NCBI RefSeq assembly: GCF_049801055.1
Contig: NZ_JBNAGF010000010.1
Location: 62,001-126,000 of the forward strand
DNA: 64,000 nt
Source: JBNAGF01 sp049801055
GTDB taxonomy: Bacteria; Pseudomonadota; Alphaproteobacteria; Rhodobacterales; Rhodobacteraceae
Direction of reading: 5' to 3'
Shown here: positions 34,268-41,663 of the stretch, in pieces
How positions within the stretch are numbered: position 1 is the stretch's first letter
Layout of the letters: the number at the start of each line of letters is the position of its first letter
Program-made: the position numbers and the translations under genes
The notes under the pieces: model-generated
The model's input: only the letters and a program-made list of their open reading frames with translations
What the model was told of the DNA's origin: nothing
Databases searched by the model: none

Positions 34268-35467
34268 ATGTCATCGCAGGATATTTCCAAGACGGCCGGG
34301 GCAACAGCACTCCGGCGCAAACTCGCCGCCGGCGGTGAAGAGGGTGCGCAACCGTCGCGATCTCTCCTACGGGCATTGCGGCTCTCCCTGGCGCGGAGCG
34401 CTAAGGAGCAGATGGAATTGGTTCTGTCGGTGATCGACGCGAAACAGGCCTCTCATGCCGTCGATGGACTGGCAGAAATTCTTGAAGAAGATCGGCTGCA
34501 TATCCTGTTAGACGGGCCCGATGGTGAGCGTGGCGGGATCAGTCTGGACCGGGCTTGTGTTTCGGCTGTGATTCAGCAGCAGACTGTGGGGAAGGTTCTC
34601 GGCCCACCTCCGGCTGACAGGCCGTTTACTGCGACAGACGCGGCCATGAGCGCTCATTTGATTGACGAAATGTTAAGTCGCGCGTCCGAGACAGTGGACA
34701 ACCCGCAGGAGGCGGCCTGTATCGACGGCTATCGATTTGGGGCGCGAGCGGCAGACCGGTGCAGCCTGCTGTTGGCATTGGAAGCCACACAGTTCCAGGT
34801 CATCGAATTGATCGTCGATATCAACGGAGGTGCCGGGAAGGGCTCGATCACAGTTCTGGTGCCGGATACCGAAGTGGTGATCGAGGATGAGGCGGTACAA
34901 ATCGCACCGGGTCTGGAACAGAGTTTTCCGGTTGTTCGCGCAGAACTGACTGCGGTCATTGCCCGATTGCAGCTACCGCTGTCACAGCTGAACGAGATGC
35001 AGGTCGGACATCTTCTGCCGCTGGTTCAGGAGCGGCTTGACCAGATTGAACTGGTGACAATAGGTGGGCAATTGGTCACCGTGGGTCGGTTGGGACAGAT
35101 CGGCGGGCTTCGTGCGTTGCGCGTCAACGAAACTCGAGTGCCGCGAGCCGAGTCGCAGCAAGAAGCGAGTTTCTCTGAAACTGCATTGTTGTCAGCGCAG
35201 GAGGACGATCCGGACACCGATGTCATTGATGCCGAAGCTCTGTCAGGGTCCTCAATTCTTCCGGATTCGGAAGTAACCAAAATCGCTAGCGCGTCAGCGG
35301 TAGAAGCCAGACCAATCAACCATTCGGATACTGGGCCAGAAGACAGCTTGTTGGAGCTTGGCCAAGATGAAGCCGTCGCCGAGATCGCGCAGCTGGCAGG
35401 TCTGCCACCCCCGGATCCGTCGCGCAACGACCTTCCCGATGTGATAAATTCCGGATCGGAAACATAG
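34268..35467 (+). CDS. FliM/FliN-family (SpoA) protein
   Basis: 399 aa. The middle (residues ~60-200) resembles the FliM core, with an acidic EILEEDRLHILLDGP segment; residues ~205-290 form a SpoA/FliN-type domain (VRAELTAVIARLQLPLSQLNEM, QIELVTIGGQLVTVGRLGQ). The C-terminal ~110 residues are low-complexity and acidic. No other flagellar gene is near. It starts 89 nt after the kinase gene, so it could be part of the same transcript. A role in motor switching or type III secretion is inferred from the domain alone. Confidence 0.8.
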   Translation: MSSQDISKTAGATALRRKLAAGGEEGAQPSRSLLRALRLSLARSAKEQMELVLSVIDAKQASHAVDGLAEILEEDRLHILLDGPDGERGGISLDRACVSAVIQQQTVGKVLGPPPADRPFTATDAAMSAHLIDEMLSRASETVDNPQEAACIDGYRFGARAADRCSLLLALEATQFQVIELIVDINGGAGKGSITVLVPDTEVVIEDEAVQIAPGLEQSFPVVRAELTAVIARLQLPLSQLNEMQVGHLLPLVQERLDQIELVTIGGQLVTVGRLGQIGGLRALRVNETRVPRAESQQEASFSETALLSAQEDDPDTDVIDAEALSGSSILPDSEVTKIASASAVEARPINHSDTGPEDSLLELGQDEAVAEIAQLAGLPPPDPSRNDLPDVINSGSET

Positions 35468-35607
35468 TCAGAAACGCCGGGCCGGTATCCGGTCGGCGGC
35501 TCAGTCAGACAGGCTCAAAGGTGCTCGCGGCTCGAGTCCCTGGACCGGAACAGGTTCATGCAGGCGCAGTTCCGGTCTCAGCCATGTTCGAAAGGTTCGG
35601 TTAAAAC

Positions 35608-36039
35608 TCAGGATCCGGATCTGGCGATCTGTTCCAGCGTCGGGCGCAACCCTTCCAGTTCATAGCCCGCAGCCTTGGCCGCACCGATGATCTCGTCCGC
35701 GCTCATCTCTCCAGCCTTCCCCAATGCCCAGGCAATCGAGGACCGGGTGCCCGAGGCGCAATAGGCCAGAACAGGACCGTTGGATGACCCGATCAGCTCG
35801 CGTTGCTTTTCGATCCGGTCCATCGACATGCTGCGGTTCTCAATCTCGAGAACTTCAAACCGCAGGCCCGCCGCCTGCGCCACCGCGCCGATCGCGGGGC
35901 TCTGGTGGCTTGGCGGGACTTCGGCATCGGGCCGGTTGCAGATGATAGTGGTGAAACCCGCCGCCTTGATCTCGGGGATGTCCTCGGCCGAGATCTGAGG
36001 CGAAACGGAAAGGGTCGGTGTCAGTTTGCGTAAATCCAT
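35608..36039 (-). CDS. DUF442/TIGR01244-family phosphatase-like protein (sulfide module)
   Basis: 143 aa. A tyrosine-phosphatase-like loop CASGTRSS lies near residue 95, after the start KLTPTLSVSPQISAEDI. This family is the N-terminal half of Blh (beta-lactamase-like hydrolase) proteins, where it is fused to a persulfide-dioxygenase domain; here it is a separate gene, last in the operon after the two YeeE halves. It may handle sulfane sulfur as a sulfur transferase. The start is an ATG 10 nt after the upstream stop. Confidence 0.88.
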   Translation of the reverse strand: MDLRKLTPTLSVSPQISAEDIPEIKAAGFTTIICNRPDAEVPPSHQSPAIGAVAQAAGLRFEVLEIENRSMSMDRIEKQRELIGSSNGPVLAYCASGTRSSIAWALGKAGEMSADEIIGAAKAAGYELEGLRPTLEQIARSGS

Positions 36040-36049
36040 GATGCAGCTC

Positions 36050-36481
36050 TTACGCGACCTCGGCCAGACGGTCCAGTTGCGTTCCGACTTTCGGAGCTGC
36101 AAGCATCCCTGCGATCATGGCAACAAGAAACAGAACACCTCCGACGCCGTTAAAGGTCAGGGATGCCATTGCTGGGCCGGGGCAAAGACCTGCAAGCCCC
36201 CAACCCACGCCGAACAGCACAGAGCCAGTTATCAGCCGATGATCCAGTTCCGGCCGGGGCGGGGTCGGAAATGTTCCGCCGGCGATCGGTTGGCGACCCT
36301 CGGTCAGGCGCCATGCGATGAACATCGGAATGATCGCTCCGCCCATTACAAAGGCAAGTGTCGGATCCCAGTTTCCAAATACGTCAAGCCAGCCTTGAAC
36401 CTTGGTGGTGTCCGTCATTCCCGAGACGAAAAGACCGGCACCAAACAAACCACCGGCGACAAGAGACAAAATCCGCCGCAT
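36050..36481 (-). CDS. YeeE/YedE (DUF395) family inner-membrane protein, second half
   Basis: 143 aa with about four membrane spans (ILSLVAGGLFGAGLFVSGM; ITGSVLFGVGWGLAGLCPG; GVLFLVAMIAGMLAA). The Cys in GLCPGPAMAS marks the thiosulfate/sulfur-permease type of YeeE. Paired with the next gene, it makes the two halves of a full transporter. Start chosen at the ATG that overlaps the upstream stop by one base (TGATG). Confidence 0.9.
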   Translation of the reverse strand: MRRILSLVAGGLFGAGLFVSGMTDTTKVQGWLDVFGNWDPTLAFVMGGAIIPMFIAWRLTEGRQPIAGGTFPTPPRPELDHRLITGSVLFGVGWGLAGLCPGPAMASLTFNGVGGVLFLVAMIAGMLAAPKVGTQLDRLAEVA

Positions 36482-36909
36482 CAGATCACTCCCAGAACGT
36501 GGCGGAAGATTGCGAGCGTCAGTCCTCCGGCAAGAATGTAGAACACGGTGGCGACGATCCCGCGTAGCGACAGCCGTGAAATTCCGCAAACCCCGTGTCC
36601 CGAGGTGCACCCGTTCGCGATCCGGGTCCCGACCCCGACCAGAAGGCCGGCGATGATGATTACTGCCCAGTTATCCGTCAGATGGGTGTCGATCTTGACG
36701 CTGTAGAAGGGCCACAGAAGCAGCGGTGCCAAGACGACTCCGGCGATGAAGGCCAGCCGCTCCGACATGTTCGACCTGCCCGAGCCATCGACAAGGCCGC
36801 CGAGTATACCGCTGGCTCCCATCACCCGGCCGTTGCCGAGCAGGAACACTGCACCGCCCAGCCCGATCAGACCACCGCCGATCAGACCCCAAATCCAGTC
36901 CGTTTCCAT
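36481..36909 (-). CDS. YeeE/YedE (DUF395) family inner-membrane protein, first half
   Basis: 142 aa, four spans (IWGLIGGGLIGLGGAVFLL; FIAGVVLAPLLLWPFY; AVIIIAGLLVGVGTRIANG; GIVATVFYILAGGLTLAIF). Carries the cysteine-containing NGCTSGHGVCGISRLS motif of sulfur-uptake YeeE proteins. It overlaps the second half-gene by one base. The pair presumably moves thiosulfate or sulfane sulfur across the inner membrane. Confidence 0.92.
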   Translation of the reverse strand: METDWIWGLIGGGLIGLGGAVFLLGNGRVMGASGILGGLVDGSGRSNMSERLAFIAGVVLAPLLLWPFYSVKIDTHLTDNWAVIIIAGLLVGVGTRIANGCTSGHGVCGISRLSLRGIVATVFYILAGGLTLAIFRHVLGVI

Positions 36910-36955
36910 GATTACTTGGTCCTTCGTAGTTCGCGCGTTTGTTGGTTGATCCCGG

Positions 36956-37843
36956 TCAGATCTTGTTCACCGGGATCTTGAGGAACACATCGCCCTGTTC
37001 ATCCTCGGGCGGCATCTGCCCCGCCCGCATGTTCACCTGCAAAGAGGGCAGGATGAGGCGCGGCATCGGCAGAGTGGCATCACGGGCATCGCGCATCTCG
37101 ACGAATTCCTCGATGTTGCGGCCCTGACCGATATGAACGTTCAGCGCCTTTTGCTCTCCGACGGTCGTTTCCCATGCGTATTCGTCGCGGCCCGGTGCCT
37201 TATAATCGTGGCCGACATAGATGCGGGTTTCGTCAGGCAGCGCGAGGATCTTCTGGATCGACTTGAACAGATCCTCGGATGAGCCGCCGGGAAAGTCGCA
37301 GCGTGCTGTACCGAAATCCGGCATGAACAGAGTATCGCCAACGAATGCCGCGTTTCCGATCACATAGGTCATACAGGCCGGCGTGTGTCCGGGCGTGTGC
37401 AGCACGTCGCCACGCAACTGACCGATATGAAAGCTGTCGCCTTCCTCAAAAAGCCGGTCGAACTGGCTGCCGTCGCGTTGGAACTCGGTGCCTTCGTTGA
37501 AGACCTTTCCGAAGGTATCCTGCACCACCGTGATATTCGAACCGATGCCGATCTTGCCGCCCAGTTGTTCTTGCAGATACGGGGCAGCCGAAAGGTGATC
37601 GGCGTGAACATGGGTTTCGATGATCCATTCGGGTTTCAGCCCCTCCGCCCGCACATACTCGATGATCTTGTCCGCCGAAGAAGTATTGGTCCGTCCCGAG
37701 GCATGGTCAAAGTCCAGCACGCTGTCGATGATCGCGCAGGCCGTTCCATTCGGATCCTGCACCACGAACGAAGCCGTGAAGGTTCCTTCATCAAAAAAAG
37801 CCTTAACCTTTGGGGTCGCAGAGTTTGGCGCTGGACTGGTCAT
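36956..37843 (-). CDS. persulfide-dioxygenase-like MBL protein (Blh C-terminal type)
   Basis: 295 aa. Metallo-beta-lactamase fold: ETHVHADHLSA near residue 75, HTPGHTPACMTY near 148, FVGDTLFMPDFGTARCDFPGG near 170 and the metal His in YVGHDY. It belongs to the ETHE1-like glutathione-persulfide dioxygenase group. First gene of the four-gene sulfide unit, with GGAG upstream of its ATG. Two palindromes lie just upstream. No sqr or BigR/SqrR regulator is visible in the window. Confidence 0.92.
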   Translation of the reverse strand: MTSPAPNSATPKVKAFFDEGTFTASFVVQDPNGTACAIIDSVLDFDHASGRTNTSSADKIIEYVRAEGLKPEWIIETHVHADHLSAAPYLQEQLGGKIGIGSNITVVQDTFGKVFNEGTEFQRDGSQFDRLFEEGDSFHIGQLRGDVLHTPGHTPACMTYVIGNAAFVGDTLFMPDFGTARCDFPGGSSEDLFKSIQKILALPDETRIYVGHDYKAPGRDEYAWETTVGEQKALNVHIGQGRNIEEFVEMRDARDATLPMPRLILPSLQVNMRAGQMPPEDEQGDVFLKIPVNKI

Positions 37844-37869
37844 GTTTGCTCTCCGGTGTTTGTCTGGCT

Positions 37870-37890
37870 ATCATATAATGATTTGCGAAT
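37870..37890. promoter_or_regulatory. AT-rich palindromes upstream of sulfide operon
   Basis: ATCAT-ATA-ATGAT at 37870-37882 and ATT-TGCG-AAT at 37881-37890, 27 nt upstream of the persulfide-dioxygenase start. They are candidate binding sites for an ArsR-type persulfide regulator such as BigR/SqrR, encoded elsewhere. Confidence 0.45.
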
Positions 37891-38129
37891 GTGTTTCAAT
37901 ACTTCTGTTTCGATTGGAGCTGAATGGCAGAATTTGACGATGGGGTTTGACCCAAATCAAGTAAAATGCTGCCGGTATCGTGCTAGTGAATTCTACGTCG
38001 ATCCTGACCATTGCCCAAAAAACAGGCTCCGGCCGGGAAAGAGGCCAGTTGGTTGCAGATGCCGCTGGGTTCGGTCGCAAAGACGTCACATTCTCGTGCT
38101 TCGTTCCATGCGGATAGGGAGGATCCGAA

Positions 38130-38345
38130 ATGAGTTCAAAAAGCCTGCTCGATATTGCCAAGCACCTCGAGGCCAAAATTGAGGCGGCAAACACCGACAG
38201 CCGCCTGAAACTACAACCCGAGTTCAGTGCCCTGATTGCGCGCATGTTGTCCGAAGGTGAAGCCGTTCCGGTTCGCATGCGCCGGTTGGAAGCATCCCTG
38301 AGCGACGAGGCCGTGGAAGCGCGCTTCGACAATATGCCGGTCTGA
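38130..38345 (+). CDS. small conserved-type hypothetical protein
   Basis: 71 aa with GGGAGGATCC ahead of the ATG. Predicted fully helical and charged (LDIAKHLEAKIEAANTD, FSALIARMLSEGEAVP, RRLEASLSDEAVEARFD), no membrane span. I do not recognise a named family. It stands alone between the sulfide operon (divergent) and a minus-strand membrane gene. Confidence 0.65.
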   Translation: MSSKSLLDIAKHLEAKIEAANTDSRLKLQPEFSALIARMLSEGEAVPVRMRRLEASLSDEAVEARFDNMPV

Positions 38346-38469
38346 ACGAGCGGTAGCCGGCAAAACAGGCGGCTGAGTCAGGCAGTTCGAAGTGGTCTAT
38401 CGGGCTGTTCTGTTGGTCGAGACAGTGGTTTCGATCGGATCCGGTGTGCAAAGGCATCCGGACCGTCGC

Positions 38470-38688
38470 TCAACCCATTACGAGTCCAACAACGACCATC
38501 ATCAGTCCGAACACGGACAGCAGCAGTGCGCCCAGATTCCACGGCAGCACCGATTGTACCACCGCACGCAAGGCTTCGTCGTCGAGATTGGCTCGACGCG
38601 CGCGGGCGACCCGCAGGATGCACCAGATCAGACCGACCAACCCGGCCAGCGATAGGGCGGCTCCTGCCCAGACGAGCATATCGAACAT
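38470..38688 (-). CDS. small two-span membrane protein
   Basis: 72 aa: MFDMLVWAGAALSLAGLVGL is one span, a basic/acidic loop (RVARARRANLDDEALRAVV) follows, then a second span (LGALLLSVFGLMMVVVGL). Hairpin topology with the loop in the cytoplasm by the positive-inside rule. This kind of protein is common in Rhodobacterales next to gapR, function unknown. GGAGACC ahead of the start. Confidence 0.75.
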   Translation of the reverse strand: MFDMLVWAGAALSLAGLVGLIWCILRVARARRANLDDEALRAVVQSVLPWNLGALLLSVFGLMMVVVGLVMG

Positions 38689-38708
38689 TCTTGGTCTCCT
38701 GCTGTTGC

Positions 38709-38728
38709 AGCGGCTTCAGCCGCTTTTT
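38709..38728 (+). terminator. rho-independent terminator facing +, no clear gene
   Basis: AGCGGC-TTCA-GCCGCT followed by TTTTT. It points away from any + strand gene nearby: the only one upstream ends at 38345. It lies 21 nt in front of the start of the minus-strand membrane gene. May end a small + strand RNA or shield the next gene. Confidence 0.6.
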
Positions 38729-38925
38729 GGGCGGTACAGGATCCGTGACGGCGGTTCAATCCCGACTTGCAGGTCCGCGGCCCCGGCGCTATCCCGCTAT
38801 CCCGAACCCGCAGGTGCGGTGAGCGCTGGTTCTTCGCAGATCCGACGGTTATGCGGGATTGCGAAAAGACCGGCGGTCAGCAATTGACCCGGCCCGGACA
38901 CCAGAGAGGCAAGGAGAAAGAGACA

Positions 38926-39180
38926 ATGGACGATCAGAACAACGGCGGAATCAGTGTTACCGGGCAGCAGCTGCGGTCTTTCGTCGAGCGGATTGAGCGA
39001 CTCGAAGAAGAAAAGCGCGAAGTCGCCGAGCAGATCAAAGAAGTCTATGCCGAATGCAAAGGCACCGGTTTCGACATTAAGGCAATCCGCACGATTGTAA
39101 GCCGGCGCAAAAAGGATCCCAACGATCTTGCCGAACAGGAAGCGGTTCTGGAACTTTACATGAATGCCTTGGGCATGTGA
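38926..39180 (+). CDS. gapR: DUF2312 nucleoid-associated protein GapR
   Basis: 84 aa with AAGGAG upstream of the ATG. Matches GapR: ISVTGQQLRSFVERIERLEEEK, EQIKEVYAECKGTGFDIKAI, RRKKDPNDLAEQEAVL and the closing YMNALGM. GapR forms a clamp on overtwisted DNA ahead of replication and transcription in alphaproteobacteria. Length is as expected (~85-90 aa). Confidence 0.93.
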   Translation: MDDQNNGGISVTGQQLRSFVERIERLEEEKREVAEQIKEVYAECKGTGFDIKAIRTIVSRRKKDPNDLAEQEAVLELYMNALGM

Positions 39181-39264
39181 TCAGAACCATCTCGCAAGAA
39201 TGGGCGGGGCCGGGTTCTTTCGGCCCTGTATGTCCGATATCAGGCCGGGCCAAAGGGCCAGTGT

Positions 39265-40140
39265 TCAGGGCTCAATAAACTGAACGCCGGGTATCCGTTG
39301 AATTCGAAACACGTCTTCGTCGTAGATCTCGGTCATGTCATCGACGAGATCCTCGGTCCAGCCGGGAAGGTCGAGTTCCTCTTCGACCTCGTCTTCCAAG
39401 GCAAATTTGTCCAGAAACGCCGCAATCACCCGACGCTTGTGCATTTCGCTCATGTCGCGATGGGTTTTCAGGTAGGCGCGGAACCGCTTCATGCCTTCGG
39501 GGGACATGATCTGAGACAGCAGATCGAAGCCTCCGATGATCTTTTCGCCGGGATTCAGACCTGCCATTTCGCGGATAATCTGGGCCCAGATCAAAGGCGT
39601 ATCCTCGTTGCACCAGACGGTAAGCGGAACATCGGGGCAGTGCGCCCGGACTCGTTCGATCATCTCGGACCACCGCAGCGCGCGCGGGTCCGTTGTCTCT
39701 TGGATCTGTTGCAATCGCCGTGGAGACGCATTCCGATAAGCGGCGGGAAGAAAGGTCGCCGGGTTGCGGATCGCCATGAAAATCTCAACCTGATCAAAGG
39801 CAAAGAGAGACTGCATCTGCGCAACCCGTTCTGCCGCGCCGGGATACAACTGGTCGCCTTCCAGCGCAGCCCGCTGTGTTCCGAAAAAGAACTGGTTTGA
39901 CAGAATCAGGCGATCTGCCTGTTCGTCGTCTAGAATTGCATCGATCAGAACGTCGCGCGCATCGTCGTTCAACGGGGCGCTTTCCATGGCCTCGAAGCAG
40001 TCTTTCAGAAGCTTCCGGTATTTGCCGGGGCCCGGCACTGCGATACCCGAGGCCGCAAACGCCTCTTTGTTGCGCAGCAAGGTCTTTTGCAGCCGGTCCT
40101 CGTCAGTTGCGTGGGCGCCGGTATGAAAGATTACTTGCAT
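39265..40140 (-). CDS. sulfotransferase-like hypothetical protein
   Basis: 291 aa. The opening QVIFHTGAHATDEDRLQKTLLRN fits the start of P-loop sulfotransferases (HIGxxKTGTTxLQ), but the Lys-Thr-Gly-Thr core reads AHATDED, so PAPS binding is doubtful. FMAIRNPATFLPAAYR near residue 120 resembles the RxPxxRxxS-type 3'-phosphate motif. The rest is helical and acidic (EEELDLPGW). Role unknown; possibly a cell-surface glycan-related enzyme that has lost activity or a structural relative. Confidence 0.7.
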   Translation of the reverse strand: MQVIFHTGAHATDEDRLQKTLLRNKEAFAASGIAVPGPGKYRKLLKDCFEAMESAPLNDDARDVLIDAILDDEQADRLILSNQFFFGTQRAALEGDQLYPGAAERVAQMQSLFAFDQVEIFMAIRNPATFLPAAYRNASPRRLQQIQETTDPRALRWSEMIERVRAHCPDVPLTVWCNEDTPLIWAQIIREMAGLNPGEKIIGGFDLLSQIMSPEGMKRFRAYLKTHRDMSEMHKRRVIAAFLDKFALEDEVEEELDLPGWTEDLVDDMTEIYDEDVFRIQRIPGVQFIEP

Positions 40141-40239
40141 GAATGGTGTGAGACCTGTCTGGTGCTGCTTTCGGTTGTCTTTTGGGTAACGGCTGGGGCA
40201 GCGGCAGTCAAACGGCTTTGGTCGGTCGGTGCGTCGGGG

Positions 40240-41478
40240 TCATTCCGAGAGTTCGGATTTCATGCTGGCTTTTGGAAAGCAGGTGGCCGGTTTTCCATTC
40301 GCTTCCTGCCAGCGCCCGATCGAGCGGCGGGTTTTGAAACCTGGCAACCCATCGGCGCCGCCAACGTCATGGCCTTCTGCCTCCAGCGCCCGCTGCATGA
40401 CCGCAACGTCCGACCGGTAAAGCCCGCCTACATTGCCCCAACCGGCCCGGAAATCGCCAGAGCCGTACTGGATTCGGTCACCCACATGGCCGACAAACAG
40501 GGCGTAGAGATCGCTGGTGTTGTAGTCTTTCAAGACATAGAAATTCGGCGTGACGATAAAGGCCGGTCCATTCCGACCCGCCGGCATCATCAGAAAGCCG
40601 ACCCCGCCGCGTTCGTGATCGGGAAATGGACGGCCTGAAACCCGTGAGATTCCCATTTTTTCCCAATCGCTTATGGTGCGACCCTGATCTGGCCCCTCCA
40701 GCGTGCATGAGACCTTGGCCGGCACTGTTACTTCAAAACCCCAGTCGCGACCCGGAACCCAGCCGTGCTGCGCAAGGTAATTGGCGATGGACGCGATTGT
40801 ATCGGCTTCTGACTTCCAGATGTCGGCCCGGCCATCGGCGTCACCGTCTGCGGCGTATTTGAGAAAGTTCGAGGGCATGAACTGAGGTTGTCCCAATGCC
40901 CCCGCCCAGCTGCTTTTCAGGGTGCCTTGGGGCGCATGCCCCGCGTCGGCGATTTCCAGTGCGGCGACAAGTTCGCCGGTGAAGTAGTCGGCCCGGGTAG
41001 ACATGAATGCCTTGGTGCCCAGCACCTCGAATGCGTCATGTTTAATGGCGACCCGACCGTAACCGCTTTCACGACCCCAAATTCCAAGGATGATCCGGCC
41101 GGGCACACCCGTTTCGCGTTCGGTCCGCGACAATGCTCCTTTGTGCCGCGCCGCCATCTGTCGTCCGACCGAGGTGGCGCCCTGAATCGAGCCACGGTTG
41201 AAGTATTTACCGGGTGAGCCGAATTCGGCTTGTCTTTGCTGGCGCGGAACCTGTTCGGTGCTGCCCGGCGGAACCAGATCGGGCAGTTTCCAGTTCAGCC
41301 GAACGCCCGAGACTGACGCGTCGAATGTTCTGCGTGACACTCCCCTGGCTTTGGCAAGTGGCCAGATCGATTGTTCCAGCCAGTCCTGGTATTGTTGCTC
41401 GATTGCCTGACGGTCTTGGGCGGTGCCGACATCCGGCAGCAGCAGCGACAAGGCCAACAGAGGAGCAGCCAATCTCAT
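40240..41478 (-). CDS. MltB-type lytic murein transglycosylase
   Basis: 412 aa from the ATG of a signal peptide (MRLAAPLLALSLLLPDVGTA); an upstream extension was rejected. The catalytic domain shows GIWGRESGYGR with the active Glu near residue 137, ALGQPQFMPSNFLKYA and ADIWKSEADTIASIANYLAQHGW. A peptidoglycan-binding-like domain ends the protein (LYRSDVAVMQRALEAEGHDVGG, GFKTRRSIGRWQ). It cleaves glycan strands to 1,6-anhydro ends in the periplasm. Confidence 0.93.
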   Translation of the reverse strand: MRLAAPLLALSLLLPDVGTAQDRQAIEQQYQDWLEQSIWPLAKARGVSRRTFDASVSGVRLNWKLPDLVPPGSTEQVPRQQRQAEFGSPGKYFNRGSIQGATSVGRQMAARHKGALSRTERETGVPGRIILGIWGRESGYGRVAIKHDAFEVLGTKAFMSTRADYFTGELVAALEIADAGHAPQGTLKSSWAGALGQPQFMPSNFLKYAADGDADGRADIWKSEADTIASIANYLAQHGWVPGRDWGFEVTVPAKVSCTLEGPDQGRTISDWEKMGISRVSGRPFPDHERGGVGFLMMPAGRNGPAFIVTPNFYVLKDYNTSDLYALFVGHVGDRIQYGSGDFRAGWGNVGGLYRSDVAVMQRALEAEGHDVGGADGLPGFKTRRSIGRWQEANGKPATCFPKASMKSELSE

Positions 41479-41663
41479 AACGGGTTTCCATTTTCTGATG
41501 CGTGCTGAAGAGCAGTTGGTCGTGTCATTTCGGTAGATGCGCTGGGCCTGATGCCTTTCGCGGAAAGATTGCCGATTGCCGGCTGGTGAGCAAGGGTCCG
41601 AAACGCTGTTGACCATCCCGGCGGGACCGTGCCGGGGGCGGCACCGGAAGACGCCGGCGCTTT

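Noticed and set aside
39207..39230. GGGCCG/CGGCCC hairpin after gapR
   Set aside because: Six-bp stem without a T-run; too weak to call a terminator.
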